A DNA stretch of 64,000 bases from CAJWOS01 sp964502005 (GCA_964502005.1 CAZCUX010000018.1:1-64000); one strand, 5' to 3'; numbered from the stretch's first letter, positions 53,884 through 63,265 are shown. Notes: generated by a model from the letters alone, not told the origin. Program-made: numbers and translations.

Positions 53884-55454
53884 CCGGCGTGTGGCTGCTG
53901 CTCGTCGGGCTTGCGTATGGCTCCGACAGCGCGGAGTTTCAACGGTGTGTCGAGTTGGCCAAAGCGGCGGCCATCAAAGGCAGCCCGGGAGACGCGCAAA
54001 AGGCTGTCAAGGCGGGTGTGAAGGTCGCGACGGAGCTCACCGAAGTCGCATCACCGACCGACCTCGCCAAGCTCTATGTTTACCAAGGCATGGCGTTGCA
54101 ACGGGCGGGCAAAAAGGACGCCGCGCTCGATGCGTGGAGAGCCGCCCACCGGCTCGACCGGAAGGCGCCGTGGGACGACGATGTGATGAATGAAGACGGG
54201 CCGGCGACCGTCTTTGAAGCGTTGCGCCGCGAGGTCAACAGCCAAGGCGGCCCTTCCCTCACCGCGTTTGATTTGCGCGCTGGCGTAAGTTGGATTGACG
54301 GCGCGGCGGCTGAAGACCGAAACCCGCCCTGGGGCATGCACTTGCTCCAAGTTACCTGCGCCGACGAGTCGCTGAAGAGCGCATGGACAGAGCTGGATGA
54401 CCCCACGCTCGTCACCAAGCTGTGTCCGAATGGATTGGCCGAGGCGGTCGAGGTCAATGACGACCCCTTTGGTCTCTTCGCCAACGTAACCGAAGACGAC
54501 CCCGTCGATGAAACGCCGAAGGAGGAAGTGGAGGACGCAGCACCCGTTGTCGCGGCTGTTGTGCCGGAGCCGCCAGCCGAAGATGAGGCAGACGACGAAG
54601 ATGCCGCGCCTATCGCGGGGGTCGCTGCCGTCCCCCCCGTCGCGACCACCGAAGCGCCCATCGCGGCGCCCGTCTCCGACATCCCCGCCACCGAAGCGCC
54701 GTCCACCGACGAGGACGCGGTCGCCATCGCCGAGCCTGTCGTTGTTCCCGCCACCACTGAAGCCGGCGACGCGGAGGAAGTCACCGAAGCAACCGCCGCT
54801 GCCAATGTAGCCAATGCGGACGACGCCGCGTCAGACGATAGCACCACAGAGGCCCAGGAATCGGAAGCACCGGCACCGGAGGCAAGCAAGCCCGAAGAAC
54901 CGAGCGATGAAGACGCGGCCACCGAAGACTCCGAGCCCGCCACAGCGCCGAAACCGGAAAAGAGCAACAAAGAAAAGGCCCCCAAAGACCCCGCCCCGTC
55001 AACCAGCGGCAAGTGGACCGATATCGAGCGCTTTTCTTTTGTGACGTCCTTTGGTTTGCCGCTCACGATGGATATGGGCATGCGGTTCGGCGACAAAGGC
55101 CAGCTTCGGGCGACCGTCAGCGCAATCGCCATCCCGTACCCCGAAATGCAAAACGGAACCCCCGTGAACATGCTGGGCGTCGGCGGAGGCGAGGTTCGGC
55201 TGGGAGGCGCGTGGAGCCGCTTCGCGATTGGGCCTGAGCTGGGGCTTGGCAAAGGCGTCATCTATCTGCCTGAAGGCACAGCGCAGGTGCTGCTTTCGAG
55301 CGTCGCGCTTCGCATCGCGCCCGATGGGAAGACGTGGCAGGTCCGCGCAGGCGCCGGTCGGGTCGAGAACTTCCAAGTGGCGTGGTGGGTTCCCGAGTTG
55401 ACGCTGGGCGTTCGATGGGCGCGTATTGGCGGAAAAGGACGTGGAGCAGGCTAA
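53880..55454 (+). CDS. Exported TPR protein with acidic linker and beta-rich C-terminus
   Basis: 524 residues starting in the stop of the fibre gene (4-nt overlap), so the two are co-translated. A short signal peptide (MTGVWLLLVGLAYGSDS), a TPR-like helical part (20-100, LAKLYVYQGMALQRAGKKDAALDAWRAAHRL), then a very acidic Ala/Glu/Pro/Thr linker (about 200-370). The last ~145 residues are glycine-rich alternating strands (TSFGLPLTMDMGMRFGDKGQLRATVSAI ... PELTLGVRWARIG), like part of an outer-membrane barrel. It may anchor or assemble the surface fibre. The function is inferred from operon and layout. Confidence 0.75.
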   Translation: MTGVWLLLVGLAYGSDSAEFQRCVELAKAAAIKGSPGDAQKAVKAGVKVATELTEVASPTDLAKLYVYQGMALQRAGKKDAALDAWRAAHRLDRKAPWDDDVMNEDGPATVFEALRREVNSQGGPSLTAFDLRAGVSWIDGAAAEDRNPPWGMHLLQVTCADESLKSAWTELDDPTLVTKLCPNGLAEAVEVNDDPFGLFANVTEDDPVDETPKEEVEDAAPVVAAVVPEPPAEDEADDEDAAPIAGVAAVPPVATTEAPIAAPVSDIPATEAPSTDEDAVAIAEPVVVPATTEAGDAEEVTEATAAANVANADDAASDDSTTEAQESEAPAPEASKPEEPSDEDAATEDSEPATAPKPEKSNKEKAPKDPAPSTSGKWTDIERFSFVTSFGLPLTMDMGMRFGDKGQLRATVSAIAIPYPEMQNGTPVNMLGVGGGEVRLGGAWSRFAIGPELGLGKGVIYLPEGTAQVLLSSVALRIAPDGKTWQVRAGAGRVENFQVAWWVPELTLGVRWARIGGKGRGAG

Positions 55455-55676
55455 AGACCGGCTTGCGCCCGCGAAGGGGTCAGAAAAAATGGACGGACAA
55501 ACATGCAGGCCTGTTCGTTGTCAAACTGTGCAGGCGACGCGAATATTCGTATCTGTCGCGCGATTCTGTCACCGTCGTCCGTCAATCCGGCGCACAATTG
55601 TCTGCCAAATGTCAATTGCCGGAATCCACGAACGAGGTAAGCCTACCGACCCTCCCGAATCCCAAGGAAAGCCCGC

Positions 55677-56843
55677 TTGGCCCGCGATGACCGAACGCTC
55701 CTCGTCCTTGGCGCCTCCGCATTGTTGTTGACAATCGGAGGACTGGGAGTGCTCGGCTGGGCCATCGTCGTGGACGCAGGCATCGCTCCGCCCGTCGAAG
55801 AAGTGGTCGAGACGAGCACGCGGTCGCTGCGACGCGACGTTAGCCGCACGTTTTCCCCGCCTCCCGCAACCGAAGACACAACGTTGGTTTATTGCCCGGC
55901 ACGCTTGGTGGTCACAACCACCGCCGGCCAGCCGTTTCAGGGCGAAGCACGCATCGGCACACCTTCCGAAGACTGGGTGATGCTCGATTCACATGGCGAA
56001 GCCGACTGGACCACACGCAAGTGCGACGCCACCGGCAACCTCCACCTGCGAAGCGAAAGTGAACCACCGTTCCATTCCCGCGTCCCCTTCGCAGATGTCG
56101 ACACAGTCGAGGTCGTGGTGCCCACCTGGGGCGAAGCGTTCGTGCGCCCTGTCGATGAAACGGGTGCGCCGGTTCGCGCAATGATTCGCCCCGGTCGCCG
56201 ATTGGACGACGGCAGCACCCATGTCGAGGGGCGCGGTGAAAGCATCACCCTTCGTGTCTTCGCCCGAGGGGAGCACGGCGGACGCGCGACCATCCCCTTG
56301 GACGGCAAGCTGCATGAGGTCGAGGTTCCCCGCGACCGCATCGTGCAACTGCGCCTGTTGTGTGACCAGTGCACGGGTCGTATTGTTTGCACCAGTTCGC
56401 GAAAAACCCGCGGCCTCACCTGCACGGAAACCGATGAGGAGGGCGTGCTAGACTGCCAATGCCCCCCCGACGACGCAACCTTGTGGATGCGCAGCCCCGA
56501 TGGGCTTCGCGACTGGGTCGACCACGTACAGCCGTTGACATTCGTCCCCGCGGACACAAACGCACTGACCATCGACGCGCGCGGTGAGCTCGCTTCCGTA
56601 CGCGCAACCTATTCAACCGATTCCTCCGACGCCTACATCGGCGCCACCCTGCACCGTCCCGGTTCCGAAGGCTACTTCGTGCCCGAAGATACAGAGTTTG
56701 GCGATAAGCGGGGCCTCGAAGTCGACGGCCTGCTACCTGGCGCGTGGGAGCTTCGCCTGCGCTGGGACAAAGACGTCGAGACCGTACTCGCGTTCGAACT
56801 TCTGCCCGGCCAACGCCTCGACCTTGGAACCTTGGCTCCCTGA
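55677..56843 (+). CDS. Membrane-anchored exported protein, unknown function
   Basis: 388 residues from a TTG start with AAGGAA 8 nt upstream; no ATG precedes the membrane segment in this frame. A single hydrophobic helix (about 8-34) acts as a signal anchor. The rest is beta-rich with carboxypeptidase-regulatory-like strands (VRPVDETGAPVRAMIRPGRRL) and a Cys-rich central part (CDQCTGRIVC, CTETDEEGVLDCQC) that probably forms disulfides in the periplasm. It follows the fibre operon after 222 nt. No family recognised. Confidence 0.7.
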   Translation: MARDDRTLLVLGASALLLTIGGLGVLGWAIVVDAGIAPPVEEVVETSTRSLRRDVSRTFSPPPATEDTTLVYCPARLVVTTTAGQPFQGEARIGTPSEDWVMLDSHGEADWTTRKCDATGNLHLRSESEPPFHSRVPFADVDTVEVVVPTWGEAFVRPVDETGAPVRAMIRPGRRLDDGSTHVEGRGESITLRVFARGEHGGRATIPLDGKLHEVEVPRDRIVQLRLLCDQCTGRIVCTSSRKTRGLTCTETDEEGVLDCQCPPDDATLWMRSPDGLRDWVDHVQPLTFVPADTNALTIDARGELASVRATYSTDSSDAYIGATLHRPGSEGYFVPEDTEFGDKRGLEVDGLLPGAWELRLRWDKDVETVLAFELLPGQRLDLGTLAP

Positions 56844-57417
56844 GCAGCGCAACCCCCACACGACCGCAGCGAGCCGACTACGCCACAAAAGCGACGACTG
56901 GCCGGTACAAGCGCTCGGATCTGTCCAGGCGAAGGCGACAAGAACCGAGAATACCCTCCTCACCGCGCCGTCCCCGACCCCTCACGCGGCCGCACTCGCC
57001 TTCGAGATACCAACGGCACCAGCGCCAACAAGCCCGTTGTTTCCGTGTTTCGACGCACCGATACGGTTGCCACCAACTTCTTTCGTCCCGATACAAAAAC
57101 GGCAGGCGAACACGACCAAACGGTCTATTTCTCCTCCCAAAACAAAATGCCACCGGCCTTCATTGCGTCAAATTCATACCGAAACACCTCCCACCCGCGG
57201 CCCGCCCCCTACAATCACAACCCAACAAAACGCGATACACAACCGAATAACACTGCTTCGCAACATGAACGCACACGACCGGCACCCAAACACAAACAGC
57301 CACACGAGGAATTCAACTTCCACATACAGCCGCACAAACCAGACGCAGTCGGCGACATCGCTCCCGCACCGGCCAGACAAGCCCGTGCGAAGGGACCAAA
57401 CACGTCCTCGTGGTGAA
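56844..57417. other. Convergent intergenic region, A/C-rich
   Basis: 574 nt between convergent gene ends. From about 57070 to 57410 the plus strand is strongly enriched in A and C. Long open frames here reflect that composition and lack ribosome binding sites. I see no terminator with a T-run and no RNA gene. Confidence 0.5.
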
Positions 57418-59091
57418 TCAATAAGGAAGGCGGCGAGCAGCCTCTTCAAAGGACAACCCACCACCAAGCAGGTTCACCAGCGTTTCCTGCGCGACGAGGT
57501 CGCCCAGCCTTCCATAGGTTCGCGCAACCAAGGCACGCACAACCGGGCTCATTTCACCCGGATGATTTGCCGCCAACCATCGCGTCACGCTGTCGGAATC
57601 GTTTGCCCACTCGGCATAGCTCAACATTGCAGACAAACGCGCTGCGAAGGGCGCTTCCAAGGGGAGGTCTTCTAGGACTTGCATCGCCAGCGTAACGTCC
57701 CCGCACGCGGCATAAGCGCGCGCACGATGAACCTGCAAAAACGGCAACGAGCTCTCGACATACGCCTTGCCGCGTTCCGTTTGGCGACACAACTCCAACG
57801 CACGGAGGGCGACCTGGAGTGCCTCTTCGTGCCGATTCTCGGCCACCAGTAGGGAAGACAAGTCACCTGCGCAACGCGGAGCCTCTTCGGGAACCTCAGC
57901 CTCGGCGCACCGCAAAATCCCTTCCTGTAAGGTCACGGCTTCCCCAAAACGGCCTTCTATACGGCGAACCTTTGCGAGCGTGCCGTGCGCATGAATCCGC
58001 TTCCGTGCATCGGTACCGCTCGCGGCAGCCGCTTGTTCCGCCCAACGCGCAGCCACCGGAATCCGGAAAGCGTCCATCATGCAGACCGCCAAAAAGCACA
58101 GCGGCTCGACGACCTCCGGCGACCCACAGGCGGGCAAGGATGCGACCAACGAATGGTTCCAAATATCTTGCTGTTGGGTATTCGCGCAATGGTTCGCATA
58201 GGAAAGCAATGTACCCAAAACCAACACAGTCTCCGATTCGCGCAGCTCCCGGTGCCCGACCAACCGGTGCGCGCAGCGCGCCGCGTCGGCCCATCGGCCC
58301 TTTCGAACCAAGGCCCGCACCTGTTCCAATAGGCCGTCAACATCCAGCGATTCGGACGGCCACACGAGTGACGCGGCATCCGCCAACGACGCGACGCCTA
58401 CACAAGCCGGCACACTGCCTTCGTCGCCGGCAGCGACCAAACACCGCGCGAGAGGACGCGCTTCGTCCAACAGCCGTATCTTCGCCGCCATCTCCCCCAC
58501 TTGGCCAACGCGACCGTCCTCCGCGACCGTAGCCGAGGCGACCCAGCCATCCCCCACGGGCGCACCGCGCAACACAGACAATGCGGCGAGAGCCACCGCC
58601 AAGCCCGCAGACGAGCCCGTCCAGTCGGTAGGCCCCACGAACCGCAACCGAAGCGCACAAGGCGTCCCTTCTCGCCGCGCCGCCGAGAGCGCAGCTTTCA
58701 CCGTCGCGCAAAGGGTCTCGTCCATGTTCAGAGGGAGGTCGTCGGGCCCGCTGTCCGCGAGCCACTCGACCCGCGCGCGCACGATACAATCATCATTTTC
58801 GGCAGAGCGGTGCCCCCGCACGGTCGGAAAACCGACCTCCCCCAACGCCTGCTTGACCTGCGGCCATACGAGCCCAAGGGTCTTGCGTTGCATTTCCCGC
58901 GTAGGGGTACGGGCAGATACGGGCAGTTCTCCCAATATAACCCGGAGGAGCGTAAGGGCGTAGCGCCGCTCACGAATACTTGGGGCGTCGACGGCACTCA
59001 TGACGCACAAGTCGAAGGCGCGCTCGGGACGCCCCATGGCTTGCGCTTTTTCTGCCATTTGCCGCAAACGATAGCAGGCGTCCTGGCTCAT
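57418..59091 (-). CDS. Lon-type (S16) protease domain fused to TPR-like repeats
   Basis: 557 residues. Residues about 85-235 match the Lon proteolytic domain: TDWTGSSAGLAVALAALSVLRGAPVG, then DGRVGQVGEMAAKIRLLDEA. Ser161 (in GSSAG) and Lys204 are 43 residues apart, the spacing of the E. coli Lon dyad (Ser679/Lys722), and the stretch aligns without gaps. No AAA+ module or Walker motif exists. Residues 255-557 are helical TPR-like repeats (MAKVRRIEGRFGEAV-type units), a likely substrate- or partner-binding solenoid. It starts in the stop of the gene before it and is the last gene of a four-gene operon headed by a sigma-like protein. It is predicted to be an ATP-independent regulatory protease, possibly acting on the operon's own products (inference). 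Confidence 0.82.
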   Translation of the reverse strand: MSQDACYRLRQMAEKAQAMGRPERAFDLCVMSAVDAPSIRERRYALTLLRVILGELPVSARTPTREMQRKTLGLVWPQVKQALGEVGFPTVRGHRSAENDDCIVRARVEWLADSGPDDLPLNMDETLCATVKAALSAARREGTPCALRLRFVGPTDWTGSSAGLAVALAALSVLRGAPVGDGWVASATVAEDGRVGQVGEMAAKIRLLDEARPLARCLVAAGDEGSVPACVGVASLADAASLVWPSESLDVDGLLEQVRALVRKGRWADAARCAHRLVGHRELRESETVLVLGTLLSYANHCANTQQQDIWNHSLVASLPACGSPEVVEPLCFLAVCMMDAFRIPVAARWAEQAAAASGTDARKRIHAHGTLAKVRRIEGRFGEAVTLQEGILRCAEAEVPEEAPRCAGDLSSLLVAENRHEEALQVALRALELCRQTERGKAYVESSLPFLQVHRARAYAACGDVTLAMQVLEDLPLEAPFAARLSAMLSYAEWANDSDSVTRWLAANHPGEMSPVVRALVARTYGRLGDLVAQETLVNLLGGGLSFEEAARRLPY

Positions 59092-59948
59092 GGCAAGTCA
59101 CACAAAACGACCGTGATGGGGTCGCCACCGCGCTGAAACGCCCACGTTCCATTGCTTGCGGGACAATACCAAGCCCCACCGCTTCGCGAGAGGGCGACCG
59201 TTTGGCCGTTCCAGGAAACCGTCATGGCATCACTTGTGGAGTCGGCGTCGTCGGTGCTGATGACCAGCACAACAACGCCGTCCTCTACGGTCGCCGAAAC
59301 CGACCACGTGTCCTGCTTGACCAAAGTTTCCCACGGCGGAGGCTCCGGCAAGGCACCCGCTGCGGCGCGCCGAAGACTTGGCCGAAACGCAGCGAGAGAC
59401 ACGACGTTGTCGATACCCAATAAGATACGGATGCGACCGGGAACGCCCCCCGATTCGACCGGCCGAACGGCAGCCCCCACCACGGACGCCTCCACCGCCT
59501 GCCACAAACCAGACGCGGGGTCGTTCGCCAATGGAGGCGCGGTTTCCAGCAGACCCGACGCGAGGTGCGCTATGGGCGTCCAGGTTTCGGGGAACGCCCG
59601 CACGATGGCGACGGCCCTTCCGACGGAGCCCAGCATGGCGCCGCTTTGCTTCCACCACGACGCTGCAGCGCAAAGCTCGTCTAAGGTCGCGAGACGGTCC
59701 CACAAGAGGTCGTCATCCTCCCCTTCGTTGGTCTCCACGATGTCATCGACGGCTTCGTCTGCAAACTTCAGGAGGTCCGCGAGGTCACGTTCAACGAAGC
59801 TACGCGGCACACTCGTGAGCATAGCGTCGTTTTCGTCAAATCGCGAAAGCAGACCCGACAGCGTCGCGCGCTCCAGGTTGTCGACAGTCGGCGACGACGA
59901 AACGTGCGAGAGCTGCGCGCGCAACAAACTGGCAGTTGAGTGGCTCAT
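59088..59948 (-). CDS. Unknown protein of the sigma/Lon-TPR operon (third gene)
   Basis: 286 residues, overlapping both neighbours by 4 nt. The N-terminal half is helical and acidic (FADEAVDDIVETNEGEDDD), without a signal peptide or membrane helix. The C-terminal ~80 residues (WSVSATVEDGVVVLVISTDD ... MTVSWNGQTVALSRSG ... PITVVLCDLP) are a small beta-sandwich. No family recognised. By position it could be an anti-sigma-like partner or the substrate of the co-encoded Lon-like protease; both are guesses from context. Confidence 0.72.
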   Translation of the reverse strand: MSHSTASLLRAQLSHVSSSPTVDNLERATLSGLLSRFDENDAMLTSVPRSFVERDLADLLKFADEAVDDIVETNEGEDDDLLWDRLATLDELCAAASWWKQSGAMLGSVGRAVAIVRAFPETWTPIAHLASGLLETAPPLANDPASGLWQAVEASVVGAAVRPVESGGVPGRIRILLGIDNVVSLAAFRPSLRRAAAGALPEPPPWETLVKQDTWSVSATVEDGVVVLVISTDDADSTSDAMTVSWNGQTVALSRSGGAWYCPASNGTWAFQRGGDPITVVLCDLP

Positions 59949-60475
59949 GGTGTGTCCTCAAACCGAGCGGTCGGGGAATCCGGTGCTGCCCCAAATGACG
60001 CGCGGGTTGATACGCGCCGGACAGCCGCGCGTTCAATTATTTGATTTCGAACGTCGGGAATCGGCTCGCGCGCCGCCGCACGAATCGCTCCCTCGGGACG
60101 ATAACAAGTCTTCCAGGTCCTCGGCTGCAATACCATCACGGTGACCCCCTTCGCGCCAACGTAGGCCACGGTATCGTTCGCGATGAGAAACACTTGGCCG
60201 CGCTCTTGGGCTTCGTTCACCGCTTGTTGCGCAGCGCCCTGGTACTGTCCAAACCGTAGAAGAAGCAACTCACGCGCATCGTCATGATTCTCCGCGCGCA
60301 AATAAGACTCGTCGTGCGCAAAACAACCGCGGGTGTGGAGGGTTTGCCAGTCGCGATGCCACGCCGCGAGGCTTCCAACCACCATCCACCACTCCTCCTT
60401 CAACGAAAAAACGTGTTTGCACACCTTCTTCCAGCGTGTTTTCTGCGACATTGTGACCAACAGAACAAGGCTCAT
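59945..60475 (-). CDS. Unknown protein of the sigma/Lon-TPR operon (second gene)
   Basis: 176 residues, starting in the stop of the sigma-like gene and overlapping the next start, both by ATGA. A later in-frame ATG at 60451 is possible, but the overlap favours 60475. A weakly hydrophobic start is followed by a Trp-rich basic segment (SLKEEWWMVVGSLAAWHRDW), a helix (ARELLLLRFGQYQGAAQQAVNEA) and strands (GQVFLIANDTVAYVGAKGVTVMVL). The C-terminus is polar. No family recognised. Confidence 0.7.
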   Translation of the reverse strand: MSLVLLVTMSQKTRWKKVCKHVFSLKEEWWMVVGSLAAWHRDWQTLHTRGCFAHDESYLRAENHDDARELLLLRFGQYQGAAQQAVNEAQERGQVFLIANDTVAYVGAKGVTVMVLQPRTWKTCYRPEGAIRAAAREPIPDVRNQIIERAAVRRVSTRASFGAAPDSPTARFEDTP

Positions 60476-61275
60476 TTCCGCACCGTTAGGTTGGACTGCA
60501 AGTCCGCAATCGCGCGCTGAAGTGCCTTTCGTGCTGAATCGAGAGCTTTGGATTCATTGACCTCATTCGGCCAACACACGCGCACCATCGCCATACTCAG
60601 GTATTCATGAACGCCATCCAGCTCGGACGTGCGCGCGATGTGCATACGGTGAAGCACCGCGTCCACTTGGTCGACAATCTCAACTGCCAACGAGTCCGCG
60701 AGATGGGTGGGGTCGGCGCGCAAGGCCAACAGGAAGGTCACCGCCCGACGAACCGCCAAATGGACAGCGGCGCGCATCACCGCACGCCGCTCGATTCCTA
60801 GCGACAGCGTCTCGGGCGTCGCGTCCGACGCCATGCGCCCGGCGTCCCCTTCCACGCCCCGCACATCGGGCGACGGCTCGTTTCCCGAAACCCCGCGGGA
60901 CAATCTGCGCCAGGCGGACTTTTCCGCCACCGGACAAATGCCGTTCTGCTCCGCCCACTCCGCGTGGCTTCGCCGACTCCGCATGCGGTGCTGGGAAATC
61001 AGGTGATTACGAAGAACACGACGCCGCCACGCTGCTGGCGACTGGGCATCCACCGGCGCGAGCGCCCTGCAGCCTCCGCCATGTGCCTCGCGAAGCACCA
61101 GGGCTTCGATAGCATCCGCCAACCAATCTTCGACCTCGTCGCTGTCGGCATGACGCAAAAACTGCCGCACACGAGGACGCCACTCGTTGCTGATACAACC
61201 GAGCCAATGTTCAACATTGGCCTCGTTTCTATTGGATTGCCAAGCAAGCAAAAATGCCTGCACACCATCTTCCAT
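60472..61275 (-). CDS. Sigma-factor-like protein (region 2 only)
   Basis: 267 residues from the ATG at 61275 (GGAGG 5 nt upstream; a TTG 12 nt earlier is less likely). Residues about 25-110 resemble sigma70/ECF region 2: VRQFLRHADSDEVEDWLADAIEALVL, then AAWRRRVLRNHLISQHRMRSRRSHAEW, the core-binding and -10-recognition helices. The remaining ~150 residues are helical, but no region-4 helix-turn-helix is evident, so it may be a diverged ECF factor or a sigma mimic. It heads the operon of four overlapping genes ending with the Lon-TPR protein, which makes regulated proteolysis of a sigma-like factor an attractive model (inference). Confidence 0.72.
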   Translation of the reverse strand: MEDGVQAFLLAWQSNRNEANVEHWLGCISNEWRPRVRQFLRHADSDEVEDWLADAIEALVLREAHGGGCRALAPVDAQSPAAWRRRVLRNHLISQHRMRSRRSHAEWAEQNGICPVAEKSAWRRLSRGVSGNEPSPDVRGVEGDAGRMASDATPETLSLGIERRAVMRAAVHLAVRRAVTFLLALRADPTHLADSLAVEIVDQVDAVLHRMHIARTSELDGVHEYLSMAMVRVCWPNEVNESKALDSARKALQRAIADLQSNLTVRK

Positions 61276-61622
61276 TCCCGCCTCCAACAGAGGACGAACA
61301 GTATAGCGCGGTTCGCGGCGTACCTTGTCTTCGGGGCGGCGTACAACACACCCGGGTGTCCATGTGCATTACAAACACCCTCCCCAACGCCCCTTTCTCG
61401 TGCGACAACAGACAGCCGAAAGCTTCACACCTCGACCGGCGCGCCCAAGGTCTATGGCGCATCTCGCAACGCACACGCTTCGTAGGCTCCCCGTGCCGGA
61501 CAAGCGTAGCGAAGTGGGGCGAATCGGGACGCATTCTGCCATGCGTATACTTGCGCACAACCGTAGAGTACAATACGTCACGAATGTCTCCTTTGGTTCC
61601 ACGCTTCCAATCGGCGTGTCAA
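61276..61622. other. Divergent intergenic region
   Basis: 347 nt between the sigma-like operon (minus) and the CapA-type gene (plus). It contains a minus-strand -10 candidate and a plus-strand TACAAT at 61569-61574. The reading frame of the CapA gene is open through much of it but has no usable ribosome binding site or coding character. Confidence 0.5.
61300..61305 (-). promoter_or_regulatory. -10 box candidate for the sigma/Lon-TPR operon
   Basis: TATACT on the minus strand, 24 nt before the ATG at 61275 with GGAGG in between. No good -35 is found 16-18 nt upstream, so an alternative sigma factor or activator may be needed. Confidence 0.35.
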
Positions 61623-62963
61623 ATGCATCATTTCCCCCAACTACTGCGTGGAACCATCGCGATTGTATGGCTCGGATGCGCCCGAACGTCTACACCTCCC
61701 CACGCGCCATCCCCCGCCCTCGCCTCCCGGATTCCGCCTCGCTCCCCCTCGACCGATACCCAGGTTCCTGCAGTGCAGGAAACACGCGCACATGTCCTGG
61801 CTGTCGGCGACATCATGATGCATGACTCTGTGAAATACGCAGCAGCGAAAGTGGTACGCGCACGCAGTGGGGCAGATGCGCCCCCATTCCAGGGCTATGG
61901 CGCATTGTTTGCGGCCGTCGCAACGGAGTTCCGTGCTGCCGACCTTGTGTTTGGAAACCTCGAAACGCCTATCGCGCCAGACCATGACAAAGGCACCGAT
62001 GTCATGGTCTTCAACGCGCCGGCAATCCTTCCAAATGCGTTGGCCAACGCGGGCTTTGATGTCGTATCGTTTGCCAACAACCATGTTTTTGACCAAGGCA
62101 TCGATGGTTTCGTCGAGACCATCGAGCGACTGCGGGCGTCCCCCCTCCGTATGGTCGGCGCGGGTATGGATTGCGCCGAGGCGATGCAGCCCGAAATCAT
62201 CGACATCAACGGCATTCGCGTCGCGTTTATCGCAGGCACGCGGCTCTACAATCGCCACCTTATCGCGCGTGCCGGCCGTGGATGCAGCCACCATATTGCC
62301 GATGAACACAGCGTTATTGCAGCCGCCGCGAAGGCACGGGAGGCAGGCGCCGTGTTTGTCATGCTATCGATACATTGGGGCAATGAATATAGCATCACCC
62401 CGACCCAATACGATCGGGCGTTGGCAGTCGCGATGCTCGACGGTGGCGTTGACGCTATCTTGGGGCACCACCCCCATGTATTGCAACCCATCGAACGCCA
62501 TACAACACCCGACGGTCGCCACACCTTCGTCGCCTATAGCCTTGGCAACTTTATTTCTGGACAAGGGCTCCAATATCGACACGGCCGCGACCATCCCCAT
62601 GTCGGAAACACGCGCGATGGTGGTTTGTTGCGTTTTACATTGGTTCAGCGCGAAACGGCCGATGGACCGCTGCGCGTCAATGTCGAAGACCTGCAGCTCG
62701 ACCCCCTATGGGTCGTGCGCGCTTCCGACCACAACCCGCCCCAGTTCCCCGTGGTCACCCGCCGCGAGCTGGAACGGTTGCGCAGCGAATATTCGGAATC
62801 GACAGACCCGTCCGCCGAACATGCTATCGCCCAAGAAATTGATTTTTACGAAGACCGGCGGGCGCACATCGCGTCTATCATTGGCGATGAATGGCTTGTT
62901 CCCGTCGAAGCGACGCAGGCAACTTCGATTTCTGCGGGAGCCAGCGCACGGAGCGCATACTAA
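61623..62963 (+). CDS. CapA-family (PGA_cap) metallophosphatase-like lipoprotein
   Basis: 446 residues from the ATG at 61623, which starts a lipoprotein signal (lipobox VWLGC, Cys19); an ATG at 61584 is the alternative. After a Pro-rich linker the CapA domain starts VLAVGDIMMHDSV and continues with FGNLETPIAP, VSFANNHVFDQG, HWGNEY, ILGHHPHVLQPIE and VAYSLGNFISG, carrying the metal-binding Asp, Asn and His residues of the calcineurin-like fold. Family members take part in poly-gamma-glutamate/capsule production or act as phosphoesterases. No capB/capC genes are present, so its role here is probably an envelope phosphoesterase of unknown substrate. Confidence 0.9.
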   Translation: MHHFPQLLRGTIAIVWLGCARTSTPPHAPSPALASRIPPRSPSTDTQVPAVQETRAHVLAVGDIMMHDSVKYAAAKVVRARSGADAPPFQGYGALFAAVATEFRAADLVFGNLETPIAPDHDKGTDVMVFNAPAILPNALANAGFDVVSFANNHVFDQGIDGFVETIERLRASPLRMVGAGMDCAEAMQPEIIDINGIRVAFIAGTRLYNRHLIARAGRGCSHHIADEHSVIAAAAKAREAGAVFVMLSIHWGNEYSITPTQYDRALAVAMLDGGVDAILGHHPHVLQPIERHTTPDGRHTFVAYSLGNFISGQGLQYRHGRDHPHVGNTRDGGLLRFTLVQRETADGPLRVNVEDLQLDPLWVVRASDHNPPQFPVVTRRELERLRSEYSESTDPSAEHAIAQEIDFYEDRRAHIASIIGDEWLVPVEATQATSISAGASARSAY

Positions 62964-63265
62964 CCCACACTGACGAAGCAAAGAGGACGTCCCTTCGCTC
63001 GGAGCCGGTGGAAATCGCACCCTCCCGTCCGCTCGAAACGTCGACATGACCGCCTTCGCATCACACACGGCGTGCGCGCAAACAACGGATAGGAACCATT
63101 TGTAATGCACGAACGGGCGAATCGCCCCGCGCGGCCGGGTCGGCAGCCGGTGCCCGTCCACCATTGCACTTTTGGACGTTGTTATGGTGCCGCCGGCAGG
63201 AAACAAACGTTGCGCCGTAGACAAGTCGCTCCGCTACATACAATCTATCGCATTGACCCAATCAA
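62964..63265. other. Convergent intergenic region, nothing recognised
   Basis: 302 nt between the convergent CapA-type and membrane-protein genes. I see no hairpin with a T-run, repeat or RNA gene. Confidence 0.4.

Noticed and set aside
54080..55261. 393-codon Ser/Ala-rich open frame on the minus strand
   Set aside because: It is the antisense of the acidic Ala/Glu/Thr linker of the exported TPR protein and has no domain or start signal.
61254..61622. Extension of the CapA-type gene to an upstream start
   Set aside because: The extended frame overlaps the sigma-like gene start, lacks a ribosome binding site, and would bury the lipoprotein signal peptide that begins at 61623.
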